A DNA stretch of 43,441 nt from Candidatus Spechtbacterales bacterium (GCA_040879145.1 JBBDKX010000007.1:1-43441), one strand, 5' to 3'; positions 9,692 through 17,309 are shown, numbered from the stretch's first letter. A program made the numbers and translations. Notes: generated by a model not told the origin, from the sequence alone.

Positions 9692-9720
9692 ATAATACCA
9701 CCATCGTAGATTTATGTCAC
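9692..9720 (-). promoter_or_regulatory. Promoter of gdhA
   Basis: Minus strand GTGACA (9715-9720), 17-nt spacer, TATTAT (9692-9697). It predicts a very short leader for the TTG start at 9672. Confidence 0.55.
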
Positions 9721-9830
9721 CTGTGGAAAACATGCAAGACATACAAGACATATTTAAAAAATACATCTGTAAAATTTAAATAAAAGAAGTTATAATTGAA
9801 TTAAGCACAAATAGAAAAAGGAGAACAGCC

Positions 9831-10022
9831 GTGCGTCTAATGCTCAAAAAATTACTCCTTATAACAGTCGGGGCACTGTTTGCAATAGTTCTTAAACAGC
9901 TTGTCGTAATATTTTTAGATACTCTTCCTGTAAACGAGGAGGAGGTAAAAATGTTTGCCAAAAAAATACGCAACATGAGTACTGAGGAAATCATAAAAGA
10001 AGCAATAAAGAACCTTAAGTGA
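9831..10022 (+). CDS. Small membrane-anchored protein, unknown
   Basis: 63 residues from a GTG start preceded by AAAAGGAGAACAGCC, a good Shine-Dalgarno. The N-terminus is a basic start plus one membrane segment (LLLITVGALFAIVLKQLVVIFL). The rest is a short charged helix ending in TEEIIKEAIKNLK, facing either the cytoplasm or the surface. A possible TATAAT box lies about 35 nt upstream, and a strong terminator follows 10 nt after the stop, so it is a self-contained unit on the strand opposite its neighbours. I do not recognise a family. The layout and signals make it a real gene. Confidence 0.7.
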   Translation: MRLMLKKLLLITVGALFAIVLKQLVVIFLDTLPVNEEEVKMFAKKIRNMSTEEIIKEAIKNLK

Positions 10023-10026
10023 ACTA

Positions 10027-10056
10027 AAAATCCCCCGCAAACACGGGGGTTTTATT
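10027..10056. terminator. Terminator after the small membrane protein
   Basis: CCCCCG-CAAACA-CGGGGG followed by TTTTATTTT. A-rich on the other flank too, so it can also serve the convergent VKOR gene. Confidence 0.85.
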
Positions 10057-10072
10057 TTATATAAGCAAGATG

Positions 10073-10561
10073 TTATTCTACTTCTTCCTGTTTACTCTTT
10101 TTTATAAACGCGAGATACAAAAACACAGTGCTTCCCGTTATAAGCAAAATTGAAATATCGGCGGCAAGACAGTACACACACACCGCTTTTAATACCCCGA
10201 ACTGAAGAAAAAGGAGAACAAGGGAAATTAAAGCGCCCGGTATTGTCATCAAGGCAAACAGTTTAAATATCTTCTCCTTTTTCATATCAAGATATGCTAC
10301 AAGCATTATGAGAAGCGACAGGAAATACCCCAACCCCAAAAGAGAAGTGGGTATTGGGCCTATTTTTGAATACTGACTTGTTGTTACCTCCTCACAACCT
10401 TTCAGTACTGTACAGGTAGGCACCTCTCCAAGATAGAAAGTTGCCGTTAAGTACGCGGATACTGAAAAGCCAACAAAACTGAAAAACAGCAGGGTGAATA
10501 TCCACTTATTGCTTATCTTAGTTTGCGAGCGCTCCATCAAGGAGGGCTTTAAGTTCGTCAT
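10073..10561 (-). CDS. Vitamin K epoxide reductase (VKOR) family protein
   Basis: 162-residue four-helix membrane protein that passes electrons from disulfide formation to a quinone. The redox cysteines are C50/C56 in the loop (CTVLKGC) and the CVYC pair (128-131) in the last helix region. The conserved small residue after the loop pair (SQYSKIGPIPTSLLG) is present. Membrane segments are about 21-43, 70-92, 98-122 and 132-153. It overlaps the start of the DsbA-like gene end by 44 nt on the same strand, so the two are surely co-transcribed. VKOR plus a thioredoxin-fold partner is the DsbB-less oxidative folding system of many bacteria. An ATG 8 codons downstream would reduce the overlap. Confidence 0.92.
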   Translation of the reverse strand: MTNLKPSLMERSQTKISNKWIFTLLFFSFVGFSVSAYLTATFYLGEVPTCTVLKGCEEVTTSQYSKIGPIPTSLLGLGYFLSLLIMLVAYLDMKKEKIFKLFALMTIPGALISLVLLFLQFGVLKAVCVYCLAADISILLITGSTVFLYLAFIKKSKQEEVE

Positions 10562-11255
10562 AATCTCTTGGGTTTTGTATCTTGTCTCCGTTCAAAAAGA
10601 ATGTAGGGGTACCGCTTACTCCAGAACTAAAACCGCTGTCGTAATCATTATTTACGCGCTGCTCAGATGCATCAGAAAGCATATCGTTTCTAAATTGTTC
10701 TGTGTTAAGCCCTAAATCTTCCGCGTATCCAACAAAAGTGTCTTCTGGGTTACCGATATTAGACCAGCTTGGCTGTTCCGCGTACAACATGTCGTGCATC
10801 TCCCAAAACATCCCCTGACTTTCGGCTGCAACAGCTGCCTGAGAGGCAAGTTGCGCGTTGCGGTGTATCTGCCTTAAAGGAAAGTGCCTAAATACAAACG
10901 CGATAGAATCGCCGTATTCCTCCTTCATCTCTTTAAGCATTGGCGTATAGCTCCTGCACGCGGGGCACTGAAAATCTTCGTATGCCACAAGCACAACACC
11001 GGATTCGGCGTTGCCCGCGACATGGTCTTCGGCTGTAACTTCGTTTGAGAGCTTAACATTCTCCAAATCCGGAGCCTGGTTTGAAGCAAGTTTTACCACA
11101 CCCCAAAGAGATGCGACAATAATCAGCGACGTAGAGCCCCAAATAACCATCTTTTTTGCCTTTTGTTTTTTCGCGGCCTGTAATTTTTGTTCCGCTTTTT
11201 GTTTTTTACTTAACTCGTACTTTTCTTTTTTTGTGTGTTTTTTATTTTCTTCCAT
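10518..11255 (-). CDS. DsbA-like membrane-anchored thiol oxidoreductase
   Basis: 245 residues. A very basic, Lys-rich cytoplasmic head (1-35) is followed by one membrane anchor (36-55) and an extracytoplasmic thioredoxin-fold domain of the DsbA/thioredoxin_4 type. The active site is FQCPACRSY (C97, C100), and the cis-Pro loop is SGTPTFFLNG. It introduces disulfides into exported proteins and should be reoxidised by the VKOR encoded right behind it. The many alternating Lys/Gln in the head look like a low-complexity ribosome- or membrane-proximal tail. No Shine-Dalgarno is seen. Confidence 0.93.
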   Translation of the reverse strand: MEENKKHTKKEKYELSKKQKAEQKLQAAKKQKAKKMVIWGSTSLIIVASLWGVVKLASNQAPDLENVKLSNEVTAEDHVAGNAESGVVLVAYEDFQCPACRSYTPMLKEMKEEYGDSIAFVFRHFPLRQIHRNAQLASQAAVAAESQGMFWEMHDMLYAEQPSWSNIGNPEDTFVGYAEDLGLNTEQFRNDMLSDASEQRVNNDYDSGFSSGVSGTPTFFLNGDKIQNPRDYDELKALLDGALAN

Positions 11256-11352
11256 AAAAAATAATTCTTAATAATTATAATTGCATAATAAATATTACCA
11301 TAAAATGAACACACATCCAATAGAGCTTATGCTCATTCTTCCTGTATTTAAC

Positions 11353-11385
11353 CAAAAAAAAGCACATTGTCCGCCCACCAATGTG
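11353..11385 (-). terminator. Terminator behind tRNA-Lys, loop copies the tRNA 3' end
   Basis: On the minus strand CACATTG - loop GTGGGCGGA - CAATGTG followed by C and eight T. The loop repeats the tRNA-Lys 3' acceptor sequence GTGGGCGGA. Confidence 0.75.
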
Positions 11386-11393
11386 ATTTAGAC

Positions 11394-11497
11394 AAAATAA
11401 AAACAGTGTCCGCCCACCTGGATTCGAACCAGGGACCACTGGCTTAAAAGGCCATTGCTCTACCAACTGAGCTATGGGCGGACACTGTTTTTATTTT
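11394..11497 (-). repeat. 16-bp inverted repeat extending the tRNA-Lys acceptor stem
   Basis: AAAATAAAAACAGTGT (11394-11409) and its exact complement (11482-11497) directly flank the acceptor strands, so the precursor can form a 23-bp uninterrupted stem. Confidence 0.8.
11409..11481 (-). tRNA. tRNA-Lys(TTT)
   Basis: Acceptor CCGCCCA/TGGGCGG with discriminator A. D-arm AGCTCAGTTGGTAGAGC. Anticodon loop CTTTTAA with anticodon TTT. T-arm CCTGG-TTCGAAT-CCAGG. The anticodon stem has one A-G mismatch at its outer pair. CCA is not encoded. Gene order on the minus strand: tRNA, then a terminator. Confidence 0.93.
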
Positions 11498-11541
11498 TAA
11501 AAGGTGTAAATAGATTTATCTCTACCAAACTTACATACCCA

Positions 11542-11664
11542 AGAGTTTTAAGATTTTAGTGCAGTTCTAGGCGCAGGCGAGGAACGCAGCGGAGTTTACA
11601 TATTAGTAAATGAAGCGAGTACCGCAGCCTGCAACAACGAAATGTGCTAAAATCTTAAAACTCT
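11542..11664. repeat. Inverted-repeat element IR-2
   Basis: 123 bp with perfect 18-bp ends, AGAGTTTTAAGATTTTAG (11542-11559) and its complement (11647-11664). Inside, GCAGG/CCTGC encloses a GCGG..TTTAC..GTAAA..CCGC hairpin. The right end overlaps the stop codon of the next gene. No open frame. Confidence 0.75.
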
Positions 11665-12181
11665 AAACCTTTCTTGAAACTGCTATGGCTACAAGCGGAG
11701 CCGCAGCCCATACGAAGGCGGCCGTTGAAGAAAGGAAAAATTCAGCCATAAAGGGAGAAACCTCCCTACCAAACAATAAATTTATATCATTAAAAAGAAG
11801 ACTTGTCAAAAACCCCGCTAACGCAACGCTTAAAAATACGACCTGCCAAAAAGGGCCTTTCCTTCGTTTCATTTTTGGAAATGACAACTTCAAATACGTA
11901 CCTGAAAATACGTAATAGAGAAAAAAGGTAAACACAAACAGTAGTACAAGGTTAACCACGCCGTGAGTCAAGCCGGGAAACCTGCTTACAAACCACTCTC
12001 TATACGGAAAGAACTCAAGAAGCACAATACTTCCATAAACACTCAAGGCAAAAGATGTGAGGTTTTTTCTGCCCGCATTCATGCCATAGAGCACACCGGC
12101 AACAAAAATAAAGAATACAACCACAATATCCCATGTGAACGATAAGAAGGCCTGTGCTTTAAATATGTCTGTAATGTCCAT
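11663..12181 (-). CDS. Four-to-five-helix membrane protein, CvpA-like
   Basis: 172 residues with about five hydrophobic segments (near 15-33, 43-58, 76-95, 108-128, 140-165), separated by short basic loops (KMKRRKGPF). The overall build resembles CvpA-type small membrane proteins, but no motif fixes the family. It follows dnaJ after only 2 nt on the same strand and is likely co-transcribed with it. Its stop codon TAG is shared with the end of an inverted-repeat element, so the element sits exactly at the gene border. Function unknown. Confidence 0.75.
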   Translation of the reverse strand: MDITDIFKAQAFLSFTWDIVVVFFIFVAGVLYGMNAGRKNLTSFALSVYGSIVLLEFFPYREWFVSRFPGLTHGVVNLVLLFVFTFFLYYVFSGTYLKLSFPKMKRRKGPFWQVVFLSVALAGFLTSLLFNDINLLFGREVSPFMAEFFLSSTAAFVWAAAPLVAIAVSRKV

Positions 12182-12183
12182 TT

Positions 12184-13254
12184 TTATAATCCCTCTTCAC
12201 GAAGTTTTTTAAATAATGACTCTGTCTTTTTTGTAACCTTTTTAGGTATATCTACATTTACTTCAACAAAATGGTCTCCCCTTCCCCTGCTTCTCAATTT
12301 GGGCATACCCTTTGAACGCATGCGTATAAGTTCGCCACTTTGAGTGCCCATGGGAACTTTTAAATCCACCTTTCCATCTATTGTATCCACTTTTATTGTA
12401 TCACCCAGTACTGCCTGAGAAACATTAACATTTACAGAACTGTACAAATCAGACTCTCTGCGTTTAAAAACGCTGTGCGGTTTTACTCTAATATGCGCGT
12501 AAAGAGCCCCGGAGGAGCCATTCGTACCCGCCTCACCGGCGCCTTCTATCTTAACAGCGCTGCCATCACTTATTCCGGCCGGTATGTCTACTGTAACATT
12601 AACCGAATCCTGAATCCTTCCCTCTCCATAACATTTAGTACATTTTTTATCAGGAATACTCCCTCCACCGTTGCACTCAGGACATGTCTGAACATTCTCA
12701 AAAACACCAAGAAAGGTTCTTTGTTGCTGTTTGATCTTCCCGACACCGCGGCAAGTTGGGCATGTTATCATTTTAGAACCCGGCTCGTGCTTTTTCCCGC
12801 CACACCTTTCACATACCACATGGGTCTGATACGAGACATCTTTTTGTGTCCCTAAGTACGCTTCCTCCAGTGTAATTTCCAAACTTACTTCAATATCTCT
12901 GCCGCGAGTTTCACGCCTGCCCCGCCTATCGCCAGGCGAAGCCCCTCCGCCAAAAAATTGTTCAAAAATATCCCCCAAATCAAACTCCACACCTTGTCCG
13001 CGGAAAGGATTTCCTTGCCCGCCAAACGGGTTTCCCTGGGCACCTCCGCCAAAACTTTGTCCAAACTGGTCATATTGCTGTCGCTTTGAATCATCGCTCA
13101 AAACCTGATAAGCCTCGTTTATCTCTTTAAACTTGTCCTCATCTCCCCCACCTTTATCAGGATGGTGTTGATGTGCCAATTTGCGATATGCTTTTTTTAT
13201 TTCCTCTTTTGAGGCTCCTTTAGAAACCCCTAGGATATCGTAGTAATTCTTCAT
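12184..13254 (-). CDS. dnaJ: Chaperone DnaJ (type I Hsp40)
   Basis: 356 residues, co-chaperone that stimulates DnaK ATPase and delivers clients. J-domain 1-70 with HPD at 31-33. Gly/Phe-rich linker about 72-105. Four zinc repeats: [32 protein letters not shown]. Then the two beta-rich substrate domains, with a short end (no dimerisation tail). It lies about 9 kb away from hrcA-grpE-dnaK, and I see no CIRCE before it. Its immediate upstream DNA is a type B spacer element, and there is no Shine-Dalgarno. Confidence 0.97.
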   Translation of the reverse strand: MKNYYDILGVSKGASKEEIKKAYRKLAHQHHPDKGGGDEDKFKEINEAYQVLSDDSKRQQYDQFGQSFGGGAQGNPFGGQGNPFRGQGVEFDLGDIFEQFFGGGASPGDRRGRRETRGRDIEVSLEITLEEAYLGTQKDVSYQTHVVCERCGGKKHEPGSKMITCPTCRGVGKIKQQQRTFLGVFENVQTCPECNGGGSIPDKKCTKCYGEGRIQDSVNVTVDIPAGISDGSAVKIEGAGEAGTNGSSGALYAHIRVKPHSVFKRRESDLYSSVNVNVSQAVLGDTIKVDTIDGKVDLKVPMGTQSGELIRMRSKGMPKLRSRGRGDHFVEVNVDIPKKVTKKTESLFKKLREEGL

Positions 13255-13434
13255 AGTTTTTGTGCCCGCCTACCGGCAGGCAGGCACTAACGCTCACAAA
13301 AAGTATAAAGTATACAGTATTCAGTATACAGGGGTGCTTTGTAATTAGCTTTGCTGAATACTCTATACTCTATACTATATACTGCATACTTGAACGAGCG
13401 TGAAACACGAGTTCTAAGCTCGCGAAGCGAGCTT
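13255..13434 (-). repeat. Spacer element type B (B1) before dnaJ
   Basis: It fills the gap from the previous stop to the dnaJ ATG. It has a CCGGCAGG-type palindrome next to the start, a degenerate 'agtatacagtata / actatatactgcatact' core, and the arm gctcgcgaagcgagctt. The same core recurs at 40901-41047. Confidence 0.75.
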
Positions 13435-14374
13435 ATTCCAAAACAGGCACCTGCTTCACTGTTGTTACCTCCTTTAAGACTATAATATTATACAACAAAA
13501 GAACCTTAATAACAAGTAGAAAGAGTCCTGTAGAAACCCACACAAAAGGTAGAAAAACAAAACGTAATGTAAGAAATATACCGAATACAAACAGTGCGGG
13601 CAACACACTCTTATACGGAGTAAGGATATTATCTATAGTTTCATTTATCCAGGCGAGACTAAATTCCTCAACTGTGATACTTCCCGCTTCTTCCCCAAAA
13701 AAATCCGGTAACGCGCCTGAATCAAACTGCCCCGACATCTCACCGGGTAAAAAGCGGGCCATAAAACCATTTATTAAAACCTCCTGAAACTCTTCCACTG
13801 TCATGCCTGTCTCATAGCCGGGCGCGACAAACCTTAACGAATATTCCACAGGCGCAAAAACGACACTGTACACGCTTTCAGGTATCTGTGGTTCCTCTAC
13901 ATAGTACTGCAATACAAAACTGTTGTAGACAAAAGAAATCATAATAGCTAAGGCGGTAAAAAATAAGGGGAGAAATTTTCGGGAAAGATAATACGGCCTA
14001 AAGTCGGCTATAAAATTTTTAAATCTCTGAGCTCTAAAATGGGCTAAAAACAGTACAGAGGTAAACAGCAAAACACCTACGAAATTAAAATCGTAAAAAC
14101 CATACAATACAAAAAGAAGTGTACCCGTAAATACATAGAGAAAATAGGTTAGATGCTTACGCGCGAACAAAACCAGCAAACTATACACAACAGCTAAAAT
14201 AAGTCCCAATATAATTACAGAGGACACAAAAAGAGATGATGTTACTCTAAGTGCCAAAGAATAAGTAAGCAAACTCCAAAAAGCCAGATTAAGACTTACA
14301 AAAATTATTCCAAGCCATACCTGTTTTTTGGGAATGTCGGGCATTTTGAAATTTTTAACAAAGCTTTCTTTCAT
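13433..14374 (-). CDS. Polytopic membrane protein, unknown
   Basis: 313 residues from the ATG of MKESFVKNFKM. The open frame extends 15 codons further but overlaps a terminator. Hydrophobic segments: about 22-45, 52-75, 80-98, 103-120, 140-160, 248-268 and 272-295. An extracytoplasmic or cytoplasmic stretch of about 90 residues between the fifth and sixth segments is acidic (GMTVEEFQEVLINGF..). I do not recognise a family. It stands between an unknown soluble protein and dnaJ on the minus strand. Confidence 0.7.
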   Translation of the reverse strand: MKESFVKNFKMPDIPKKQVWLGIIFVSLNLAFWSLLTYSLALRVTSSLFVSSVIILGLILAVVYSLLVLFARKHLTYFLYVFTGTLLFVLYGFYDFNFVGVLLFTSVLFLAHFRAQRFKNFIADFRPYYLSRKFLPLFFTALAIMISFVYNSFVLQYYVEEPQIPESVYSVVFAPVEYSLRFVAPGYETGMTVEEFQEVLINGFMARFLPGEMSGQFDSGALPDFFGEEAGSITVEEFSLAWINETIDNILTPYKSVLPALFVFGIFLTLRFVFLPFVWVSTGLFLLVIKVLLLYNIIVLKEVTTVKQVPVLE

Positions 14375-14391
14375 ATATTTATAATACCACA

Positions 14392-14428
14392 ATAAAAAAC
14401 CCCGCTTATATCTATGCAACGGGGTTTG
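14392..14428 (-). terminator. Terminator containing the stop codon of the upstream gene
   Basis: Minus strand CCCCG (14420-14424) with CGGGG (14400-14404) and then TTTTTT. The TAG stop of the 14412-14819 gene lies in the loop. Confidence 0.75.
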
Positions 14429-14819
14429 AAATTAAAACTCCTGTTATGTTGAGGAGTTTTTTCTTAAGGCGGTTGAACACGCGTTCGTTATATACATCAG
14501 AAAAAATAGTGAGTTTACAGGACTCGCCTGTTCTGTTGTTAAAATGCTTAACCATAAGTTCGCAAAATATATCAACGCGGGAATCTAACTCTTCATCTGT
14601 TCCCGAAAATTGAATGTACCAGACAACATGCCAGTTGGTTGATTTAATCGTAGCCCACCGGACCATAAGGTCCAGTTCTTCGGCGTTATATTGAAACACA
14701 TCTATGGGTCTTATACCTATACTGTGTACAGTTCTTTCAAGTTCAAATATGGGGGTAAAAAAACGCTCCTTCATTACATAGTGATAAAAATCACCATGAA
14801 CCACATTGATGTGTATCAA
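14412..14819 (-). CDS. Uncharacterised 135-residue soluble protein
   Basis: It starts at TTG (14817-14819), with AGGGAGG five bases upstream. The sequence is mixed alpha/beta without cysteine clusters, signal or membrane segment: an N-terminal FFTPIFELERTVHSIGIRP, a central TNWHVVWYIQFSGT strand, and a C-terminal helix of Lys/Arg (FNRLKKKLLNITG). I recognise no family. It has its own terminator, which overlaps the stop codon, so expression of the next gene is separate. Confidence 0.65.
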   Translation of the reverse strand: MIHINVVHGDFYHYVMKERFFTPIFELERTVHSIGIRPIDVFQYNAEELDLMVRWATIKSTNWHVVWYIQFSGTDEELDSRVDIFCELMVKHFNNRTGESCKLTIFSDVYNERVFNRLKKKLLNITGVLISNPVA

Positions 14820-14897
14820 GTTATCCTCCCTTCTGTTGTTGTAAAATTGAAAGTGCTACTTAGGTTATATAACGAATTAAACCAATTGTCAAAAAAC

Positions 14898-15698
14898 TTA
14901 TTCAAGCATTATCTGAACATCCGCGCCATCCTTTAACTCCGCGAGTATTTTTTCCACTTCTCCCTGTGTTTTTTGATCTCTAAGCAGTTCTTCTATCTGA
15001 GGCTTTAATTCTTCCAGTTCCGGTGCTTCAGGGTTCTGGGCTTTGTATTCGGTGTAAAAATTGTTTACCTCTTCTTCTGAAACAACAACAAGCTCGCTGC
15101 TAATTACCTCGTCAAAATACTTCTGTACCGTAAGTTGTGTTTTTATATTTTCTCTTAGAATATCTCGTGTAAGGCCGTTATCTTTTAACGCTTCTTCAAA
15201 AGCCTGTTCGCTCTCAAAATTACCGGCGGTAGCTTCAAACTGGGCGTCAACCTCTTCGCTTGTAACGCTTATATTTCTGGCCTCTGTGTCCTGTAATATT
15301 AACTCCTCATTTATCATAAAATCAAGAGCCTGTTTTTCTATCTCGCTATATGTGGCAGGGTCGCTTAAATCCGCGCCTTGCGCCTCATAAGATGTTTTAT
15401 TCTGCAAAATACGGGCATCCAACTCTACTCTGGTTATCTTTTCTCCATTAACGGTGGCTACAACTTTACTGTTATCGGTTGTTCCGCCTAAAAATGGAAG
15501 AGTTCCTGTCATATAAAGCGTACCGCCCACAAGCACAAGCGCTATAACCACAGAGGTAACAACAAGAAGCATTTTGTTGTTACCTCCCGATGTAGCTAAG
15601 TTTTTCTGTGTTGTTTTAGCATTATCTTCTGATACTGTTTCGTTAACTACTTCAGTCTCTTTTTCTTTGTTGTCTTTTTTGTTTTTTTCTTCTGACAT
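14898..15698 (-). CDS. SurA-like chaperone / peptidyl-prolyl isomerase family protein
   Basis: 266 residues. Cytoplasmic Lys/Glu-rich head to about 40, one membrane anchor (MLLVVTSVVIALVLVGGTLY), then a SurA N-terminal-type helical domain beginning VVATVNGEKITRVELDAR and running through LDFMINEELILQDTEARNI and NGLTRDILRENIKTQLTVQKYFDE. There is no parvulin domain after it: the protein ends after a short helical return segment (VEKILAELKDGADVQ). It probably helps exported proteins fold at the membrane surface, as PrsA/SurA do, but without isomerase activity. Start chosen at the ATG of MSEEKNKK; the open frame upstream is repeat. Confidence 0.85.
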   Translation of the reverse strand: MSEEKNKKDNKEKETEVVNETVSEDNAKTTQKNLATSGGNNKMLLVVTSVVIALVLVGGTLYMTGTLPFLGGTTDNSKVVATVNGEKITRVELDARILQNKTSYEAQGADLSDPATYSEIEKQALDFMINEELILQDTEARNISVTSEEVDAQFEATAGNFESEQAFEEALKDNGLTRDILRENIKTQLTVQKYFDEVISSELVVVSEEEVNNFYTEYKAQNPEAPELEELKPQIEELLRDQKTQGEVEKILAELKDGADVQIMLE

Positions 15699-15708
15699 AG
15701 TTTTGTTA

Positions 15709-15809
15709 ACTTCGTTCACAAAACAGGTGCTAGGAATTAGGATTTAGGTATTAGTCTAATACCTAAAAGCTAAAACCTGATACCTATAAAGCGAGCGAAG
15801 CGAGCTTAA
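15709..15809 (-). repeat. Spacer element type A (A2)
   Basis: Arms aacttcgttcaca and gcgagcgaagcgagctt around a perfect TTTAGGTATTAG-t-CTAATACCTAAA palindrome (about 15745-15769). It lies directly upstream of the SurA-like start. Confidence 0.75.
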
Positions 15810-15863
15810 TTTTTAACACTTCATCCAACAATAACATTATTTAAGAACTACTCCAAATATGCC

Positions 15864-15892
15864 TTGCGGACAGATTAAATAAATGTTACTAT
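15864..15892 (+). promoter_or_regulatory. Promoter of the Ntn-hydrolase / IscA pair
   Basis: TTGCGG (15864-15869), 17-nt spacer, TACTAT (15887-15892), with AAAAAGGAGGTC before the first ATG. Confidence 0.55.
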
Positions 15893-15926
15893 TTTTTCAG
15901 ATTCGCTCTTTAAAAAGGAGGTCAGT

Positions 15927-16478
15927 ATGACCTGCATTGCAGCCATATTAGACAAAGATGCCATATGGATGGGGTGTGACAGCATGATATCAAGCGGAGA
16001 TCGCTCCAGTATGATAGACAGCAAGATTATAAAAAAAGGAAATATAATTATGGGTTTCGCTGGAGGGTTAAGAGATATAAACCTTTTGAAATTTGGATTT
16101 GATGCGCCGAACCAGGACAAAAAAATGTCTGATTACGAATATGTAGCTACTGTGTTTTCAAGCTCAATTCGTGAAAGATTGAAAAAATTCGGAGCGTTAA
16201 ATGTTCAAGACCGGGAAGAGACAGGCAATGCACATATACTTATGGGTTACAAAAAAAGATTATATCAAATGTATTTTGATTTCGGCGCGGAAAGAATAGA
16301 GGGAGTTAACTTTTACGCAAGTGGAAGTGGAGCATCACTAGCGCTTGGTTCGCTATATTCAACGGAAAACTCTGCTCTTACGCCTGAAGAAAGAATACGC
16401 CTTGCATTATCCGCGGCTGAAAAATTTACAAGGTCTGTAGGCGGGCCGTTTATAATAGAACAGCTTAAATTTTCCTAA
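15927..16478 (+). CDS. Ntn-hydrolase, proteasome-beta-like
   Basis: 183 residues. The protein begins MTCIAAILDKDAIWMGCDS, the N-terminal pattern of proteasome/HslV-type Ntn hydrolases: removal of Met would leave Thr-2 as nucleophile, and the following beta strand ends in GCDS. The later FYASGSGASLALGSLY and EKFTRSVGGPF match the glycine turn and the helix of the same fold. Perfect AAAGGAGG before the ATG. It is not an HslV partner here, since no HslU ATPase is near. The family is found in many bacteria and phages, often with unknown substrate. It is followed after 60 bp by an IscA-like gene, probably in one transcript. Confidence 0.75.
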   Translation: MTCIAAILDKDAIWMGCDSMISSGDRSSMIDSKIIKKGNIIMGFAGGLRDINLLKFGFDAPNQDKKMSDYEYVATVFSSSIRERLKKFGALNVQDREETGNAHILMGYKKRLYQMYFDFGAERIEGVNFYASGSGASLALGSLYSTENSALTPEERIRLALSAAEKFTRSVGGPFIIEQLKFS

Positions 16479-16537
16479 TAACAGTGTAGTTCTAAAATAT
16501 TAAAAAAAAATGATAGCGCGAACGAAAGGAGGCTTAA

Positions 16538-16900
16538 ATGAATTTACACATAAACAGCAATGCAACACTTAAAGCTACAAAAACGGCGCAGGAAAAGATA
16601 CTTGAAAGCGCAAAAGCGGAAAAGGAAAATAAAGACCTTGAAAAACTGCCCTTAGTGCGCGTATCTGTAAAACCGGGTGGATGTTCGGGGTTTCTATATG
16701 AGATGTTCTTTGAGAAAGAAGCAGAGGCGGAAGACGAAATAATACAGCTGGGGGATGTAAGTGTTGTTATAGACCCTCAAAGCGCTGAAAAGATAAAGGG
16801 TACGACTCTTAACTATGTGGAAACATTAGAGATGAGCGGGTTCAAGTTTAACAACCCAAACGCCAGTCGCACATGCGGGTGCGGAAGCTCATTCGGGTAG
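16538..16900 (+). CDS. Iron-sulfur cluster A-type carrier (IscA/ErpA/HesB family)
   Basis: 120 residues, slightly longer than the usual 107-115 because of an acidic insertion (EKEAEAEDEI). It carries the three cluster cysteines in the family pattern: GGCSG near residue 49, and the C-terminal RTCGCGSS. It delivers Fe-S clusters to target proteins. AAAGGAGG precedes the ATG. There is no suf or isc operon around it, so this may be a lone carrier. Followed by a strong bidirectional terminator. Confidence 0.92.
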   Translation: MNLHINSNATLKATKTAQEKILESAKAEKENKDLEKLPLVRVSVKPGGCSGFLYEMFFEKEAEAEDEIIQLGDVSVVIDPQSAEKIKGTTLNYVETLEMSGFKFNNPNASRTCGCGSSFG

Positions 16901-16982
16901 TTCGACAGGTTTCGATGGTGAGTCCACCGAACCGCTCACTATTTTTAGATAGTTCAGTAAGATAACTACTTAGTACAAAAAC

Positions 16983-17010
16983 AAAACGGCTCATTTTGAG
17001 CCGTTTTTTA
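16983..17010. terminator. Bidirectional terminator between iscA-like gene and a small ORF
   Basis: AAAACGGCTC-ATTTT-GAGCCGTTTT with T-runs on both sides. The TGA of the small minus-strand ORF lies in it. Confidence 0.88.
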
Positions 17011-17158
17011 AATAGTTCACAAATAGTACTTCCGGACGAGTACGCCACCTTTGAGTGCCGCACCTATTTATGCATACAGATACTATTGTTTTTTTAGTGC
17101 TTAACTTCCTGCTTATCACAAAATAGTGCGTGCACTTAAGTGGTGTACTTTCCTGCAT
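16991..17158 (-). CDS. Small ORF of 55 residues, unknown
   Basis: Starts ATG at 17156-17158 with AGGAGG six bases upstream, ends TGA inside the terminator. The sequence begins MQESTPLKCTHYF and ends VLFVNYLKNGSK. It is basic, with three cysteines (CTHYF, VCINRC) and no membrane segment. A good promoter (TTGACA, 17 nt, TATTTT) precedes it. Promoter, ribosome site and terminator together argue for a real gene, although the residue pattern matches nothing I know. Alternative: it is a leader or small RNA, and the frame is accidental. Confidence 0.55.
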   Translation of the reverse strand: MQESTPLKCTHYFVISRKLSTKKTIVSVCINRCGTQRWRTRPEVLFVNYLKNGSK

Positions 17159-17186
17159 ATTTGCCTCCTATGCATGTGCTGATTAC

Positions 17187-17215
17187 AAAATATATCAAAT
17201 ATTACCTTGTGTCAA
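17187..17215 (-). promoter_or_regulatory. Promoter of the 55-residue ORF
   Basis: Minus strand TTGACA (17210-17215), 17-nt spacer, TATTTT (17187-17192). Confidence 0.65.
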
Positions 17216-17220
17216 AATAA

Positions 17221-17309
17221 AATCGACTCATATACATGAGTCGATTTAAAAGAATGCATCACGAGCATGAGTCGATTTTCGCTAATTGACTCATATATAT
17301 GAGTCAATT
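17221..17309. repeat. Tandem 'gactcatata..tgagtc' palindromes
   Basis: Two palindromes, AATCGACTCAT/ATGAGTCGATT (17221-17246) and AATTGACTCAT/ATGAGTCAATT (17284-17309), with a half copy CATGAGTCGATTTT between them (about 17266-17278). They lie between the DUF3467 stop and the promoter of the small ORF, so they could be operators or an end-of-gene structure. Confidence 0.6.

Noticed and set aside
11275-11466. 63-residue minus-strand frame
   Set aside because: It runs through the tRNA-Lys sequence (PGSNPGG is the T-arm read as protein).
16901-16950. Possible tmRNA start (ttcgacaggtttcg)
   Set aside because: No matching 3' tRNA-like end or tag frame nearby; the stretch is only the gap to a terminator.
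17221-17309. Possible CRISPR array
   Set aside because: Only two full palindromes and one half copy with unequal spacing, no unique spacers, no cas genes.
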